64,000 nt of DNA, taken from positions 124,001 to 188,000 of the forward strand of contig NZ_LGCL01000026.1 in the NCBI RefSeq assembly GCF_001306115.1, given 5' to 3'. Positions 43,333 through 52,331 of this stretch are shown piece by piece; the stretch's first letter is position 1; each line of letters starts with the position of its first letter. Position numbers and translations under genes: made by a program. The notes beneath the pieces were generated by a model. The model ran no database searches, was not told where the DNA came from, and was given only the letters and a program-made list of their open reading frames with translations. Origin of the DNA: Ornatilinea apprima (lineage in GTDB: Bacteria; Chloroflexota; Anaerolineae; Anaerolineales; Anaerolineaceae).

Positions 43333-43947
43333 ATGAAGAAGTCACAATCTCAATTTTATGAATTAATATTTGATGGATACGCGATTGAAGATAATCCGTT
43401 GTCTATTTATTACGAAAGGAGAGACGATCAAGGATTTGACAATCGTCTCTTGAATAGAGGTAACTCGCTAGAAGACTTATGGCCACAGGATTTCACAATT
43501 TACCTTCGAGGGTATCAACCCGTTGACTATTTGATGTGTGGTCCAGGGTATGAGGTATTATCAAAATCTGCGGCAGATATTTTTCACTCAATCGCAAAAG
43601 ATAGTATTGAACTATTGCCAGTGAATACTGTCATTAATGATCAACCTGTTGAACCAAACTCTTTTTTTGTTCTTAATGTTTTGAAGTCCTTTGAAGCTTT
43701 AAATTGGGAAGAAACTGTTTGGAGTTCTCCAAAGGTTCCATATGATGATCCTTCTGCTCATGGCAGGATTATTAAACCAGCTTTTAACATTCAATTGATT
43801 CAAGAAGAAGCTATCTTTTTGTTGAGTGTGCAAAAGAAGATAAAATCTGGCATCTACATATCCAGATATCTCAAGGAGTCATTAGAAGAAAGAAATTCTA
43901 CAATTGGAATGGCCTTTACGCCAATAAAAGTTGTAATTCAAGCATAG
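43333..43947 (+). CDS. Imm11-family-like immunity protein
   Basis: About 204 residues from ATG 43333, with GGGAGAG as ribosome site. The block LSKSAADIFHSIAKDSIELL then PVNTVINDQPVEPNSFFVLN and VLKSFEALNWEETVWS resembles the imm11 (MXAN_0049-type, DUF1629) family, found next to polymorphic toxins; family recalled from pattern and not from a search. It follows an Rhs core fragment by 55 bp, the classic tip-immunity spacing after loss of the toxin. AT-rich like its neighbours. Confidence 0.72.
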   Translation: MKKSQSQFYELIFDGYAIEDNPLSIYYERRDDQGFDNRLLNRGNSLEDLWPQDFTIYLRGYQPVDYLMCGPGYEVLSKSAADIFHSIAKDSIELLPVNTVINDQPVEPNSFFVLNVLKSFEALNWEETVWSSPKVPYDDPSAHGRIIKPAFNIQLIQEEAIFLLSVQKKIKSGIYISRYLKESLEERNSTIGMAFTPIKVVIQA

Positions 43948-44029
43948 ACTATATTTGTTGTATTAGGTGACACAGTAATAAAAAACGGGTACCTTAACAA
44001 CAAAATAGCATTAGATTGTCACCACCTAA

Positions 44030-44233
44030 ACCGCGCAAACCGATGCGCGCAGCTGTACATCCAACCTGGCTTATAACGCTTTGGGGCGGGTTATATCCAA
44101 AACCCTCAGCGGCGCGGGTTACTGCGGCGATACCCCCACCGCTACCCCGGAGACCGGGCAAGCCAGCTATCTGTACAATGGCCGCAGCAAACCTGGCGTG
44201 CGGCATCGTCAAAGGTCACGCCTCTCTCAATAA
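44030..44233 (+). pseudogene. Rhs/YD-repeat fragment (right edge of island)
   Basis: An open plus frame without its own start reads TSNLAYNALGRVISKTLSGA then GYCGDTPTATPETGQASYLY and stops at 44231. YNALGRVISKTLSG is a plain YD repeat. The PETGQASYL part also occurs at 37411-37435, so related Rhs fragments mark both ends of the AT-rich island. Its end overlaps the 3' end of the AbiEii gene on the other strand by 18 bp. Confidence 0.75.
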
Positions 44234-45025
44234 TCGTTCAAAATTGCCGGGGGTGAGCAAATCCAGATTAAAACTGGGTTCAACAAAAGGCCGCACATCG
44301 TTGGCAATGCTGGCCCAGTCAACCGATTCCAACCGGCGCCAGACGATCTCTTTCCAGGTCGCGCGAGTCAATGCCATCCCATCCCAATGGGTCTGCTTCA
44401 GGGCATTGTTTAATAGAATCAAATTCGGTTCAGGCCAGGTTGGGTCGCTTAAATACCAGAGTAAATCGTACAGGTCTCGTCCCTTGGTGTAAGCGCGCTG
44501 CAAAATCGCATGAAGTTTTCCTGAAAGCAAAGAGGCTTTATCGTGATGATGTAGCTGAAGGACAACAAACCGGCGCACCACCGTTGTAGCCAGCCCTGCT
44601 CCCGTTGGCGGGTTCGTATCGACTTCAATCTTCACCGCGAGAACTTCACTGCGCATGGGCGATAGACCCATTTCATAGAACAAACCGGGGAAACGGATAA
44701 AGGCGCTGTGAACCGTTTTTTGATCATTGACCTTAAGCTCAACCAAATACCCTTCTGGCGATAAATCAGCCCGGATGGATCGCAGGTAAGCACGGAAATC
44801 ATAGTTATCGCGATTCCCTTCAAGCGCGAAGTCAAGATCCTCAGAGTAGCGCCCATGCGAGTAGAGGAAGTGCAGAGCGGTTCCGCCATGAAATGCCAGT
44901 GGAATCATTGCCCCGCATCTTTGCAGCGATTCCAAAATCCGCGCTTGCAGATATTCGCGGATGAGATTTCTTCCTTCCATTGGAGAAGCGGTTTGCTTAA
45001 CCAGACTGAAAAGATACTCTTTCAT
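44216..45025 (-). CDS. abiEii: AbiEii-family nucleotidyltransferase toxin
   Basis: A 269-residue nucleotidyltransferase of the AbiEii/AbiGii type. Motif HGGTALHFLYSHGRYSEDLD contains the GG/S and DxD-like catalytic elements; a C-terminal helical region follows. In studied systems AbiEii is a toxin that transfers nucleotides to tRNA acceptor ends and is held in check by AbiEi transcriptionally. Its start overlaps the stop of the antitoxin gene by ATGA, the standard arrangement. The pair borders the Rhs island and may confer phage abortive infection. Confidence 0.9.
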   Translation of the reverse strand: MKEYLFSLVKQTASPMEGRNLIREYLQARILESLQRCGAMIPLAFHGGTALHFLYSHGRYSEDLDFALEGNRDNYDFRAYLRSIRADLSPEGYLVELKVNDQKTVHSAFIRFPGLFYEMGLSPMRSEVLAVKIEVDTNPPTGAGLATTVVRRFVVLQLHHHDKASLLSGKLHAILQRAYTKGRDLYDLLWYLSDPTWPEPNLILLNNALKQTHWDGMALTRATWKEIVWRRLESVDWASIANDVRPFVEPSFNLDLLTPGNFERLLREA

Positions 45026-45660
45026 AAATCCTCAAACCCACGCGATTCTCCAGCGATCCATTGTAAAACACCGGTGGCCGCCTTGCGCAATTTGGGGGTG
45101 CCGAATTTTTCAGATAGGTTCTTCAACCGTTGCGGGTCAATTTGCTCCGTATTCTGTAACCGCAATTCAATTAAATAAGCGAGTGAATCCCCCCCAGGTT
45201 GCAAATAAACCATGTCCAGCAGCGCTTTTTCGGGCGTCGCGACCAACGCGCTTTGATTTCCAAAATCAACCATTTGATAACCAAACAACAGCTCCGTTTT
45301 GAGATGTCGAAATTCATAAATACCCAGCGGGGTTTCCAACCTTTCCGGGCGGCCGGTGGAAACGCTGGTAGTGATATTCACTACGTCTGGAATGAGGCCG
45401 TAAAATGCGAGCGCCGATTGCAGGCTGACGTAAGACGCTCTCTGCAAACGGTTCGCGACCAGGAAAGGGTGTGGTTGTTTTTTCTGATAAGGCGGCGCAA
45501 TGGAATAGAGTCCCCTTCGGATTTGGTAGATACGCCCGGATTTTACCCAGCGGGTGAGTTGCAAGCGGATCACCCTGGGGTCAACATTCCCGGCCAGCAG
45601 CAAAGAGGATTCAAAAAGCGGGTCATCGCCTACCAGTTTTAGCAGCGCATTGAATTCCAT
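45022..45660 (-). CDS. abiEi: AbiEi-family antitoxin / transcriptional repressor
   Basis: A 212-residue protein with an N-terminal winged helix (VDPRVIRLQLTRWVKSGRIY then QIRRGLYS) and a C-terminal AbiEi antitoxin domain (SYVSLQSALAFYGLIPDVVN, ATPEKALLDMVYL). It should repress its own promoter and neutralise the nucleotidyltransferase encoded downstream. The ATG lies only 6 bp from the predicted -10 box, so the mRNA would be leaderless or nearly so. Confidence 0.9.
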   Translation of the reverse strand: MEFNALLKLVGDDPLFESSLLLAGNVDPRVIRLQLTRWVKSGRIYQIRRGLYSIAPPYQKKQPHPFLVANRLQRASYVSLQSALAFYGLIPDVVNITTSVSTGRPERLETPLGIYEFRHLKTELLFGYQMVDFGNQSALVATPEKALLDMVYLQPGGDSLAYLIELRLQNTEQIDPQRLKNLSEKFGTPKLRKAATGVLQWIAGESRGFEDL

Positions 45661-45666
45661 TTCAAT

Positions 45667-45695
45667 ATATTATCTTAATTGATAACTTAATGCAA
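45667..45695 (-). promoter_or_regulatory. Promoter and operator-like palindrome of the abiE pair
   Basis: Minus strand TTGCAT (45695-45690), 17-bp spacer, TAATAT (45672-45667). Inside the spacer lies TTATC (45670-45674) / GATAA (45681-45685), an inverted repeat suited to AbiEi autorepression. Initiation would fall at about the A of the ATG. Confidence 0.6.
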
Positions 45696-46031
45696 TATAA
45701 ATCCAGATGCAAAATCAACCTCGGAACCAGCCAGAAGCGGGCCAAGAGATGAAGCTCAGGCTTCGACGTGGGCGTTACCGCCTTGGGCTGCGCGGCATCC
45801 TCAACGGGGTGCCGTCACTCCTGAAGTGCGACCCCGCTTCAGCAATTTGTGTTCAATCAACTTTGTCCTTCTCCAGACTGATCCCCAACAGCCTGCCCAC
45901 CCGGTCAACCCAAACCTCCCCACCCGGCGAGGTTTTCTTTCTTCCAACTGTGCTATTCTTTTCCATAGAACACAACTCGTCCCGCTCATTTTCGTAAGCA
46001 GAATAAACGTTTCTTTCTCAGGAGTCGCCCC
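45696..46031 (+). other. Intergenic region without a convincing gene
   Basis: The stretch between abiEi and the hydrolase gene has short open frames on both strands but none with a good ribosome site, family motif or coding-like composition. Its last 30 bp hold the ribosome site (CAGGAG) of the hydrolase gene. Confidence 0.5.
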
Positions 46032-48404
46032 ATGACCGAAACCACCCCTACCGCCGAACCAACCCCCAAACCCAATTTCTTCAAACGCCTCGGCGGTGCC
46101 ATCTCCTCCGTCTGGCAGGCGGTCAAACCCCAGCCCCAAGATTGGAAAGGCGCCGCCGCCGGTCTGCTCTGCGCCGCCGGGCTGGCCTTTCTGGCCTTCC
46201 TGCTCCTGGAGTCCAACCCCGCCCAGGCCTGGTACGTTTTCCCTGGTTTGCTGCTCGCCATGCTGCTGCTGACTTTCCTCAGCACCATGCTGGTCGACCT
46301 GCTCCTCGGCTGGGCCAACGCCGTACCGCGCCATTTCCGCCTGGCCGCCTTTGCCGCGCTGATCCTCTTCGCCCTGGCGCTGATGAACGTCTCCAACCAA
46401 CCCGCCCCGCTGATCGCCGCCTTCGCGCTCTGCCTGCTGGCTCCTTCCCTGCTGGGCGCGGCGCTGCACACCCTCTTCAGCGGGCGCTTTGCCAGCCACC
46501 CCCTGCCGCGGAAAATCACCACCCTGCTGGCGCTGGCGCTTGGGCTGGCGGGCATTGGCCTGGTGCTCTTCACCCTGCTCGTCCCCGGCAAGCCGGTCCC
46601 CGCGCCGGTCAACGCCGCCGCACAGTCCCCCGCCCCGGCCGCCCTGTCCCTGCCAAACCCCTCGCAGCCCGGCAGCTACCCCGTGCTCACCCTCACCTAC
46701 GGCAGCGGGCAAGACCTGCACCGCCCCGAGTTTGGCGAAAACGTCGATCTCACGACCCACTCAGTTGACGGCTCGGCCTTCATCCCCGGTTGGAACGGTC
46801 CGCTGGGCTGGTTCCAGAAGCAGTATTGGGGCTTCGACGTAAAAACCTTGCCGCTCAACGGGCGCGTCTGGTACCCCGACGGCCCAGGCCCCTTCCCGCT
46901 GGTGCTGGTGGTGCACGGCAACCATGCCGCTGAAGACTTCTCCGACCCCGGCTATGAATATCTCGGCCAGCTGCTCGCCAGCCGCGGTTACATCCTCGCC
47001 TCCGTGGATGAGAACTTCCTCAACGGCAACTGGACCTGCTTCTTCGAAGCGCCCTACTGCAAAGACGAAAACGACGGCCGCGGCTGGCTGCTGCTGGAGC
47101 ATATCCGCCAGTTTAAGCAGTGGAACAGCGCCGCCAACAATCCTTTCCAGGGCAAAGTGGACATGGATGCCATCGCCCTCATCGGCCACTCGCGCGGCGG
47201 TGAAGCCGTCTCGGAAGCGGCGGTCTTCAACCAGCTTCCCTACAACCCAGAGAACGCCAACATCAAATTCGATTACGGCTACAACATCCGCTCGGTGATC
47301 GCCATCGCCCCGGTTGACAGCCAGTACTGGCCCACCGGCATTGCCACCCCCATTCAGGATGTGAATTACTTGATTCTGCAGGGTTCGCATGACGCCGATG
47401 TAAGCTCTTTCGACGGCTTCCGCACCTTCAAACGCCTCAAATTCACAACAGGTGAAGACCTGTTCAAAGCCGGTCTGTTCATCTACGGCGCCAACCACGG
47501 CCAGTTCAACTCGGAGTGGGGACCCTTCGACCGCGGCGCGGTCTCCAACCAGCTGCTTAACACCGCTGCCCTCCTGCCCACCGCCGAGCAGCAGCAGATC
47601 GCCAAAGTGTATATCTCGGCCTTCCTGGATGCCAGCCTGCGCGGCGGGACCGGCTACCGCGCGCTCTTCGCCGATTACCGCGTTGGCCGCCAGTGGCTGC
47701 CCGACAGCATCTACCTCAATCTATACGAAACCGCGCGCGATCAGGCAGTGGCCAATTTTGAAGAGGATATCAATCTCACCACCGCCAGCCTGCCCGGCAG
47801 CCGCATCGCCAGTACCTCCCTCACCGTCTGGCGCGAGCAGCTCATGCGCGGCAAATTGTTCAACGACCTCAACACCAGCGCGGTGATTTTGGGCTGGTCC
47901 AAACAGGATGGCGACTCCAACGCCCTCTACACCATTCAGCTTTCCCAGGGCAGTGAGCTGCAAACTGATGAAAACTCCAGGCTGGTGCTCTCCCTGGCCG
48001 ACACCGGCGAGAACCCCAACCCCAACGGCAGCAGCGCTGAAGAAACCACCCAACCCAACAGCAGCGGCGAAGAAACCACCCCTCAAAGCGAATCCGAACC
48101 GCAAACCCCGCAGCCGATTGACTTCTCGGTCGTCCTGCGCAGCGGAGACGAATCCGCCAGCCTGCCGCTCAGCACCGTCACCGCCCTGCAGCCGCAGTTT
48201 GCCGTCCAACTCACCAAATTTGCCTTCATCGAAGGCGCGCCTGAGAAAGAACCCGTCTTCCAGACCATCGAGATTCCCCTGCAGGCCTTCCTGGCGGTCA
48301 ACCCTCGTCTCGACCCCGCCAACCTCAGCGCCATCAGCCTCGTCTTCGACCGCACCCCCGCGGGCGTCATCGCCCTCGAAGAACTTAGCCTGCGCAATCC
48401 ATAG
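46032..48404 (+). CDS. Membrane-anchored alpha/beta hydrolase
   Basis: A 790-residue protein. Residues about 40-190 form four or five transmembrane helices; a linker rich in Ala/Pro follows; the hydrolase domain (about 250-560) has an oxyanion-site strand LVLVVHGNHAAEDF, nucleophile elbow IALIGHSRGGEAVSEAAVF, and a later His in YGANHGQFN. The pattern resembles chlorophyllase/dienelactone-type esterases. The C-terminal part (about 580-790) is a beta-rich domain with an insert of Asn/Glu/Ser repeats (SGEETTPQSESEPQTP). The active site would face outward. Substrate unknown; GC-rich and native-looking. Confidence 0.8.
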   Translation: MTETTPTAEPTPKPNFFKRLGGAISSVWQAVKPQPQDWKGAAAGLLCAAGLAFLAFLLLESNPAQAWYVFPGLLLAMLLLTFLSTMLVDLLLGWANAVPRHFRLAAFAALILFALALMNVSNQPAPLIAAFALCLLAPSLLGAALHTLFSGRFASHPLPRKITTLLALALGLAGIGLVLFTLLVPGKPVPAPVNAAAQSPAPAALSLPNPSQPGSYPVLTLTYGSGQDLHRPEFGENVDLTTHSVDGSAFIPGWNGPLGWFQKQYWGFDVKTLPLNGRVWYPDGPGPFPLVLVVHGNHAAEDFSDPGYEYLGQLLASRGYILASVDENFLNGNWTCFFEAPYCKDENDGRGWLLLEHIRQFKQWNSAANNPFQGKVDMDAIALIGHSRGGEAVSEAAVFNQLPYNPENANIKFDYGYNIRSVIAIAPVDSQYWPTGIATPIQDVNYLILQGSHDADVSSFDGFRTFKRLKFTTGEDLFKAGLFIYGANHGQFNSEWGPFDRGAVSNQLLNTAALLPTAEQQQIAKVYISAFLDASLRGGTGYRALFADYRVGRQWLPDSIYLNLYETARDQAVANFEEDINLTTASLPGSRIASTSLTVWREQLMRGKLFNDLNTSAVILGWSKQDGDSNALYTIQLSQGSELQTDENSRLVLSLADTGENPNPNGSSAEETTQPNSSGEETTPQSESEPQTPQPIDFSVVLRSGDESASLPLSTVTALQPQFAVQLTKFAFIEGAPEKEPVFQTIEIPLQAFLAVNPRLDPANLSAISLVFDRTPAGVIALEELSLRNP

Positions 48405-48430
48405 CGTACCCGCTTGATCTTGATTAATAT

Positions 48431-49164
48431 CTTCACCCCTTCCCTGGTTTTACCGGGGAAGGGGTCGGCGCAGCCGGGGGATGGGGTCTCAAGCATCTCC
48501 GCAACCACGGATTTCGGTAGGGGCTGCATAATATGCAGCCCTCCAACAAACAGTCCACCGCAGCCACCGCATCTTCACCCCTTCCCTGGCTTTCTCGCCG
48601 GGGAAGGGGTCGGCGCAGCCGGGGGATGGGGTCTCAAGCATCTCCGCAACCGCGGATTCCGGTAGGGGTTGCATATTTTGCCGTTCCATCGCAGCCACCG
48701 CATCTTCACCCCTTCCCTGGCTTTCCCGCCGGGGAAGGGGTCGGCGCAGCCGGGGGATGGGGTCTCAAGCATCTCCGCAACCACGGATTTCGGTAGGGGC
48801 TGCATAATATGCAGCCCTCCAACAAACAGTCCACCGCAGCCACCGCATCTTCACCCCTTCCCTGGCTTTCTCGCCGGGGAAGGGGTCGGCGCAGCCGGGG
48901 GATGGGGTCTCAAGCATCTCCGCAACCGCGGATTCCGGTAGGGGTTGCATATTTTGCCGTTCCATCGCAGCCATCGCATCCTCACCCCTTCCCTGGTTTT
49001 ACCGGGGAAGGGGTCGGCGCAGCCGGGGGATGGGGTCTCAAGCATCTCCGCAACCGCGGATTCCGGTAGGGGTTGCATATTTTGCCGTTCCATCGCAGCC
49101 ATCGCATCCTCACCCCTTCCCTGGTTTTACCGGGGAAGGGGTCGGCGCAGCCGGGGGATGGGGT
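48431..49164. repeat. Six-unit tandem array of extragenic palindromic repeats
   Basis: Units start at 48431, 48573, 48704, 48849, 48980 and 49108 (128-145 bp each). Each has CCCCTTCCC, short loop, GGGGAAGGGG, then CGGCGCAGCCGGGGGATGGG and CTCAAGCATCTCCGCAACC. Two linker types follow in the order A,B,A,B,B: type A contains the palindrome GGGCTGCATA (48521-48530) / TATGCAGCCC (48532-48541); type B reads TTGCATATTTTGCCGTTCC. Open frames across it (ETPSPGCADPFPG) are repeat artefacts. A lone relative lies at 36681-36732. Confidence 0.93.
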
Positions 49165-49234
49165 TGGATAAATATTTATTAACAACTCTTTAATTGTCTA
49201 AACAATCATTATCAAACTGTTAACACATACCCTA

Positions 49235-49341
49235 TTGAAATCTTTCCCCCGCGAGGTATTCTATACCTTAATATTTTCACCAGAAATTCTTCCGCATCTG
49301 GTCATTTCTCCCAAATCATCCACAATCAGAGCGTTCTGATT
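49235..49341 (+). promoter_or_regulatory. Leader of the glutamate synthase operon: promoter and inverted repeat
   Basis: TTGAAA (49235-49240), 16-bp spacer, TATTCT (49257-49262) is a possible promoter. Downstream, AATCAGA (49324-49330) / TCTGATT (49335-49341) with a 4-bp centre is a clean inverted repeat in the leader, suitable as an operator or small hairpin. The remaining AT-rich 49165-49230 shows nothing specific. Confidence 0.4.
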
Positions 49342-49488
49342 CGGCCCTCACTCGGCCATCAATTCAGCTATTTCATGTCAACGGGTCTTGCCCGCTGGCC
49401 GGGGGAAAGCCATACCACCTTTCATACCAATCAATCCAACCCCACCCGCGGCGCCTGCAAACGTCGCGCGGTGATCTGGAGGCTCAGC

Positions 49489-50595
49489 ATGTGCCGGTTG
49501 GCCGCACTCAAATCCACTCAACCCCTTTCCCCCGTTCTGGCCCTGCGCATGATGCAGGCCATGCAAAAAGGCCACGACAATTCCGGTTTTGCCATGGTCA
49601 TGCAAGACCTCGAAGGCGCCTTTGCCGACTTCAAAAAATACCCGCTGCTCTCCATGGCCTGCACCAGCCAGGGGCTGGAAGCCGCCGAAGAAATTCTCGA
49701 AACCCTCGGCTTCACCCTCAAATTCGACTGGCAGCCCGACACAGTCAGCGCCGCCGGCCTCGACTTTCGCAAGATGCCGCATTACGTCTTCCGCAACTAC
49801 CGTTATCCCGAAGCCTTCCAGCAAAAGCCCTTTTCCGAGCAGAAAGCCCTGCTGGTGCAGACCCGCCTGCACTTGCGCCAGGCCCTCGCCGCCATCGACG
49901 GCGGTTTTGTCTACTCCTTCTGGCCGGACGTCCTCACGCTGAAAGAAATTGGTAACCCGTCGGATATCGGCACCTACTTCGATCTGTGGAAGGAAGAATC
50001 GCGTCTCACTGCGCGTGTCATCTCCGCCCAGTGCCGCCAGAACACCAACTACAAAATTGTGCGCTACGCCGCCCACCCCTTCTTTCTGGAAGGTTACACC
50101 CTGATGGCCAACGGCGAGAACACCAACTACCAACGCAACAAAGAGTTTCAGCAGAATCTGCACCCCGGCTACCTCGGCTTCGAGTCCGATTCGCAGTGCT
50201 TCCTCTATACCCTGCATTACATTCGTGAAAAACTCGCCTGGCCGCTCAAATATTACAAGCACGTCATCACTCCCCTGCCCTTTGAAGAGATGCGCGCCCG
50301 CCCCGACGCCGACATCCTCCTGCGCGTGCGCCAGGCTTGCTCGCACCTCGAGATCAACGGTCCCAACACTATCATTTTCGTGCTCCCCGCCGGCGAGATG
50401 GGCCTGGTCACCGACGCCAAAAAGCTGCGCCCGGTGGTGATTGGCCGCCACGAAGAGAAAGTCATTACCGCCTCTGAAGTTTGCGGGGTGGATATGGTTA
50501 TTCCCCAGCGCGACCCGGCCAGCGACATCTACCCATCTGAGCGAGAAATGCTGCTCATTAACAACCAGTTGGAGATCGAACAATGGATTCAATAG
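49489..50595 (+). CDS. Glutamate synthase, class II glutamine amidotransferase subunit (archaeal type)
   Basis: About 368 residues from ATG 49489, chosen because GGAGG lies 6 nt upstream and the protein then begins MCRLAALK, placing Cys2 as the Ntn nucleophile after Met removal. The frame upstream to 49375 is open but lacks such features. MMQAMQKGHDNSGFAMVMQD follows the pattern of class II amidotransferases. In archaeal-type GOGAT a separate subunit hydrolyses glutamine and channels ammonia to the synthase subunit. Its end overlaps the next gene by 13 bp. Confidence 0.88.
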   Translation: MCRLAALKSTQPLSPVLALRMMQAMQKGHDNSGFAMVMQDLEGAFADFKKYPLLSMACTSQGLEAAEEILETLGFTLKFDWQPDTVSAAGLDFRKMPHYVFRNYRYPEAFQQKPFSEQKALLVQTRLHLRQALAAIDGGFVYSFWPDVLTLKEIGNPSDIGTYFDLWKEESRLTARVISAQCRQNTNYKIVRYAAHPFFLEGYTLMANGENTNYQRNKEFQQNLHPGYLGFESDSQCFLYTLHYIREKLAWPLKYYKHVITPLPFEEMRARPDADILLRVRQACSHLEINGPNTIIFVLPAGEMGLVTDAKKLRPVVIGRHEEKVITASEVCGVDMVIPQRDPASDIYPSEREMLLINNQLEIEQWIQ

Positions 50596-52310
50596 ACCCT
50601 TTTCAGCGACCCAACCTGACCATGAAAGTCCCCGGCCGTGAGGGCAGCCTCAGTCTGGCCTCCGCCTTCTCGATTCAACCCACCTACGTCCGCGACACCC
50701 ACCTGATCGATTTCCCCTGGAAAATTGAATGGAACCCCGAAACCTGCATCCGCTGCGGATCGTGCGTCTCCACCTGCACCTTTGGCGCCATCCGCCCGCA
50801 CCTGCAGCGCGTCAAGCGCACCCTCAGCTCCGGCACCTCTCCCGAACCAGTTGCCAACGCCGAAGTGGTGATGACCATCAAGCAGGTCGCCAACCCCAAG
50901 CGCACCTGCCGCGGCTGTATGATGTGCGTCAAAGTCTGCCCAACTGCCTCCATCAAGCCTGTCTTCAATGAACACAACACCTTCAGCCTCATCGCCCGCC
51001 GCGGCGGGTCTTCGCTCAAGCGCGGCGGCCGCGGACACAACATTCCCACCCACGTTTTTGACGAAATCAAAGTCGGGCGCATCAGCCAGATGACCGACCC
51101 CTCTCTCGATGCCGCCCGCCACACCTTCGACATGCTCACCCCGCTCGGCCGCGGCCTGGGACCAGACGAGCTGCCTTTTCAAGTGGATGAAAACGGCAAT
51201 CTTACCCAGCAGGGCTTCACCCCACCCATCCGTTGGATTTACCCGGTCATGATCGGCGATATGTCCATCGGCGCGCTCTCCTGGCGCATGTGGGAAGCCC
51301 TTGCTCTGGCCATCACCTACCTCAACGAAGAGCTGGGCATGCCCGTGCGCATGAGCTCCGGCGAGGGCGGCATGCCCATGCGCCTGCTCACCTCCGAATA
51401 CCTCAAATACTTCATCCTGCAAATCGGCTCCGGGCACTTCGGCTGGAACCGCATCATTCAAGCCATGCCCCACATGGTTACCGACCCGGCCGCGGTCTTG
51501 ATCAAAATCGGCCAGGGCGCTAAGCCTGGCGACGGCGGTCTGCTGCCCGCCGAAAAAGTGGCCCGCCACATTCAATCCATCCGCGGCGTGCCGCGCGCCG
51601 ACCTGATGAGCCCGCCCAATCATCAGGGGCTTTACTCCATCGAAGAGAGCGTGCAGAAGATGTTCCTCTCCATGAACGCCGCCTTCAAATTCCGCGTCCC
51701 GGTGGGTATCAAGGTCTCGGCCAGCTCAACCACCGTGCCGGTCTTCAACAACCTGGTGCGCGACCCCTACCAGATCGTTGGCGGCTTCTTCATTGACGGC
51801 ATTCAGGGCGGCACCGGAGCGGCCTACCAGGTCAGCCTCGATCACACCGGCTACCCCAGCCTGAGCAAACTGCGCGACTGTTACCTGGAAGCCGCCAGCC
51901 AGGGTCGCCAGGGGCAGATTCCCCTCTTCGTCGGCGGCGGGTTTGGCGCGTCCGGCGAGCTGGCCGCCGACGCCTTCAAAGCCATCTGCCTGGGCGCCAA
52001 CGGCGTCTTTGCCGCGCGCATCTTCCTCCAGTTGGCGGGCTGCGTGGGCAACGAGAAGGGCCGCTGCAACGCCTGCAACACCGATAAATGCCCGGCCGGC
52101 ATCTGCACGCAAGACCCGCGCCTGGTCGCCCGCCTGGATGTGGACGCCGTTGCCGAGCGAGTGGTCAATTACTTCGTCGCCCTGGATATGGAGCTGAAAA
52201 AGCTCATGGCGCCCATCGGCAACTCCAGCCTGCCCATCGGCCGCAGTGACGCGCTCATCTCGCTCAACAAAGACGTCGCCGACCGCCTGCAAATCGCCTA
52301 CGCCTGCTGA
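50583..52310 (+). CDS. gltB: Glutamate synthase, FMN-binding central subunit with ferredoxin domain (archaeal type)
   Basis: A 575-residue protein. N-terminal 4Fe-4S domain (about 50-130) with CIRCGSCVSTCTFG and CRGCMMCVKVCPTA, then the FMN-binding TIM barrel (about 190-560): MIGDMSIGALSWRMWEALAL, RMSSGEGGMP, KIGQGAKPGDGGLLPAEKVA, DLMSPPNHQGLYSIEE, and the Cys cluster GRCNACNTDKCPAGICTQDP. It makes glutamate from 2-oxoglutarate and channelled ammonia. ATG 50583 overlaps the preceding gene; the following gene begins 21 bp after the stop. Confidence 0.93.
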   Translation: MDSIDPFQRPNLTMKVPGREGSLSLASAFSIQPTYVRDTHLIDFPWKIEWNPETCIRCGSCVSTCTFGAIRPHLQRVKRTLSSGTSPEPVANAEVVMTIKQVANPKRTCRGCMMCVKVCPTASIKPVFNEHNTFSLIARRGGSSLKRGGRGHNIPTHVFDEIKVGRISQMTDPSLDAARHTFDMLTPLGRGLGPDELPFQVDENGNLTQQGFTPPIRWIYPVMIGDMSIGALSWRMWEALALAITYLNEELGMPVRMSSGEGGMPMRLLTSEYLKYFILQIGSGHFGWNRIIQAMPHMVTDPAAVLIKIGQGAKPGDGGLLPAEKVARHIQSIRGVPRADLMSPPNHQGLYSIEESVQKMFLSMNAAFKFRVPVGIKVSASSTTVPVFNNLVRDPYQIVGGFFIDGIQGGTGAAYQVSLDHTGYPSLSKLRDCYLEAASQGRQGQIPLFVGGGFGASGELAADAFKAICLGANGVFAARIFLQLAGCVGNEKGRCNACNTDKCPAGICTQDPRLVARLDVDAVAERVVNYFVALDMELKKLMAPIGNSSLPIGRSDALISLNKDVADRLQIAYAC

Positions 52311-52331
52311 CCGGCTGTGAGGAACCGAGCC

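Noticed and set aside
45707..45997. 96-codon plus-strand frame upstream of the hydrolase
   Set aside because: No ribosome site, mixed composition and no recognised motif.
45801..46760. 319-codon open frame opposite the hydrolase start
   Set aside because: Gln/Gly-rich shadow of the hydrophobic region of the plus-strand gene, no start signal or family motif.
48431..49164. CRISPR array
   Set aside because: Units are 128-145 bp, linkers are of only two types and not unique, and no cas gene is in the window.
48414..49193. Many overlapping open frames of 65-90 codons with ETPSPGCADPFPG
   Set aside because: They are produced by the tandem palindromic repeat on both strands, lack ribosome sites and differ only by repeat unit.
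49378..50592. 404-codon open frame opposite the glutamine amidotransferase gene
   Set aside because: Shadow of a high-GC gene; the plus-strand protein has clear family motifs, the minus one has none.
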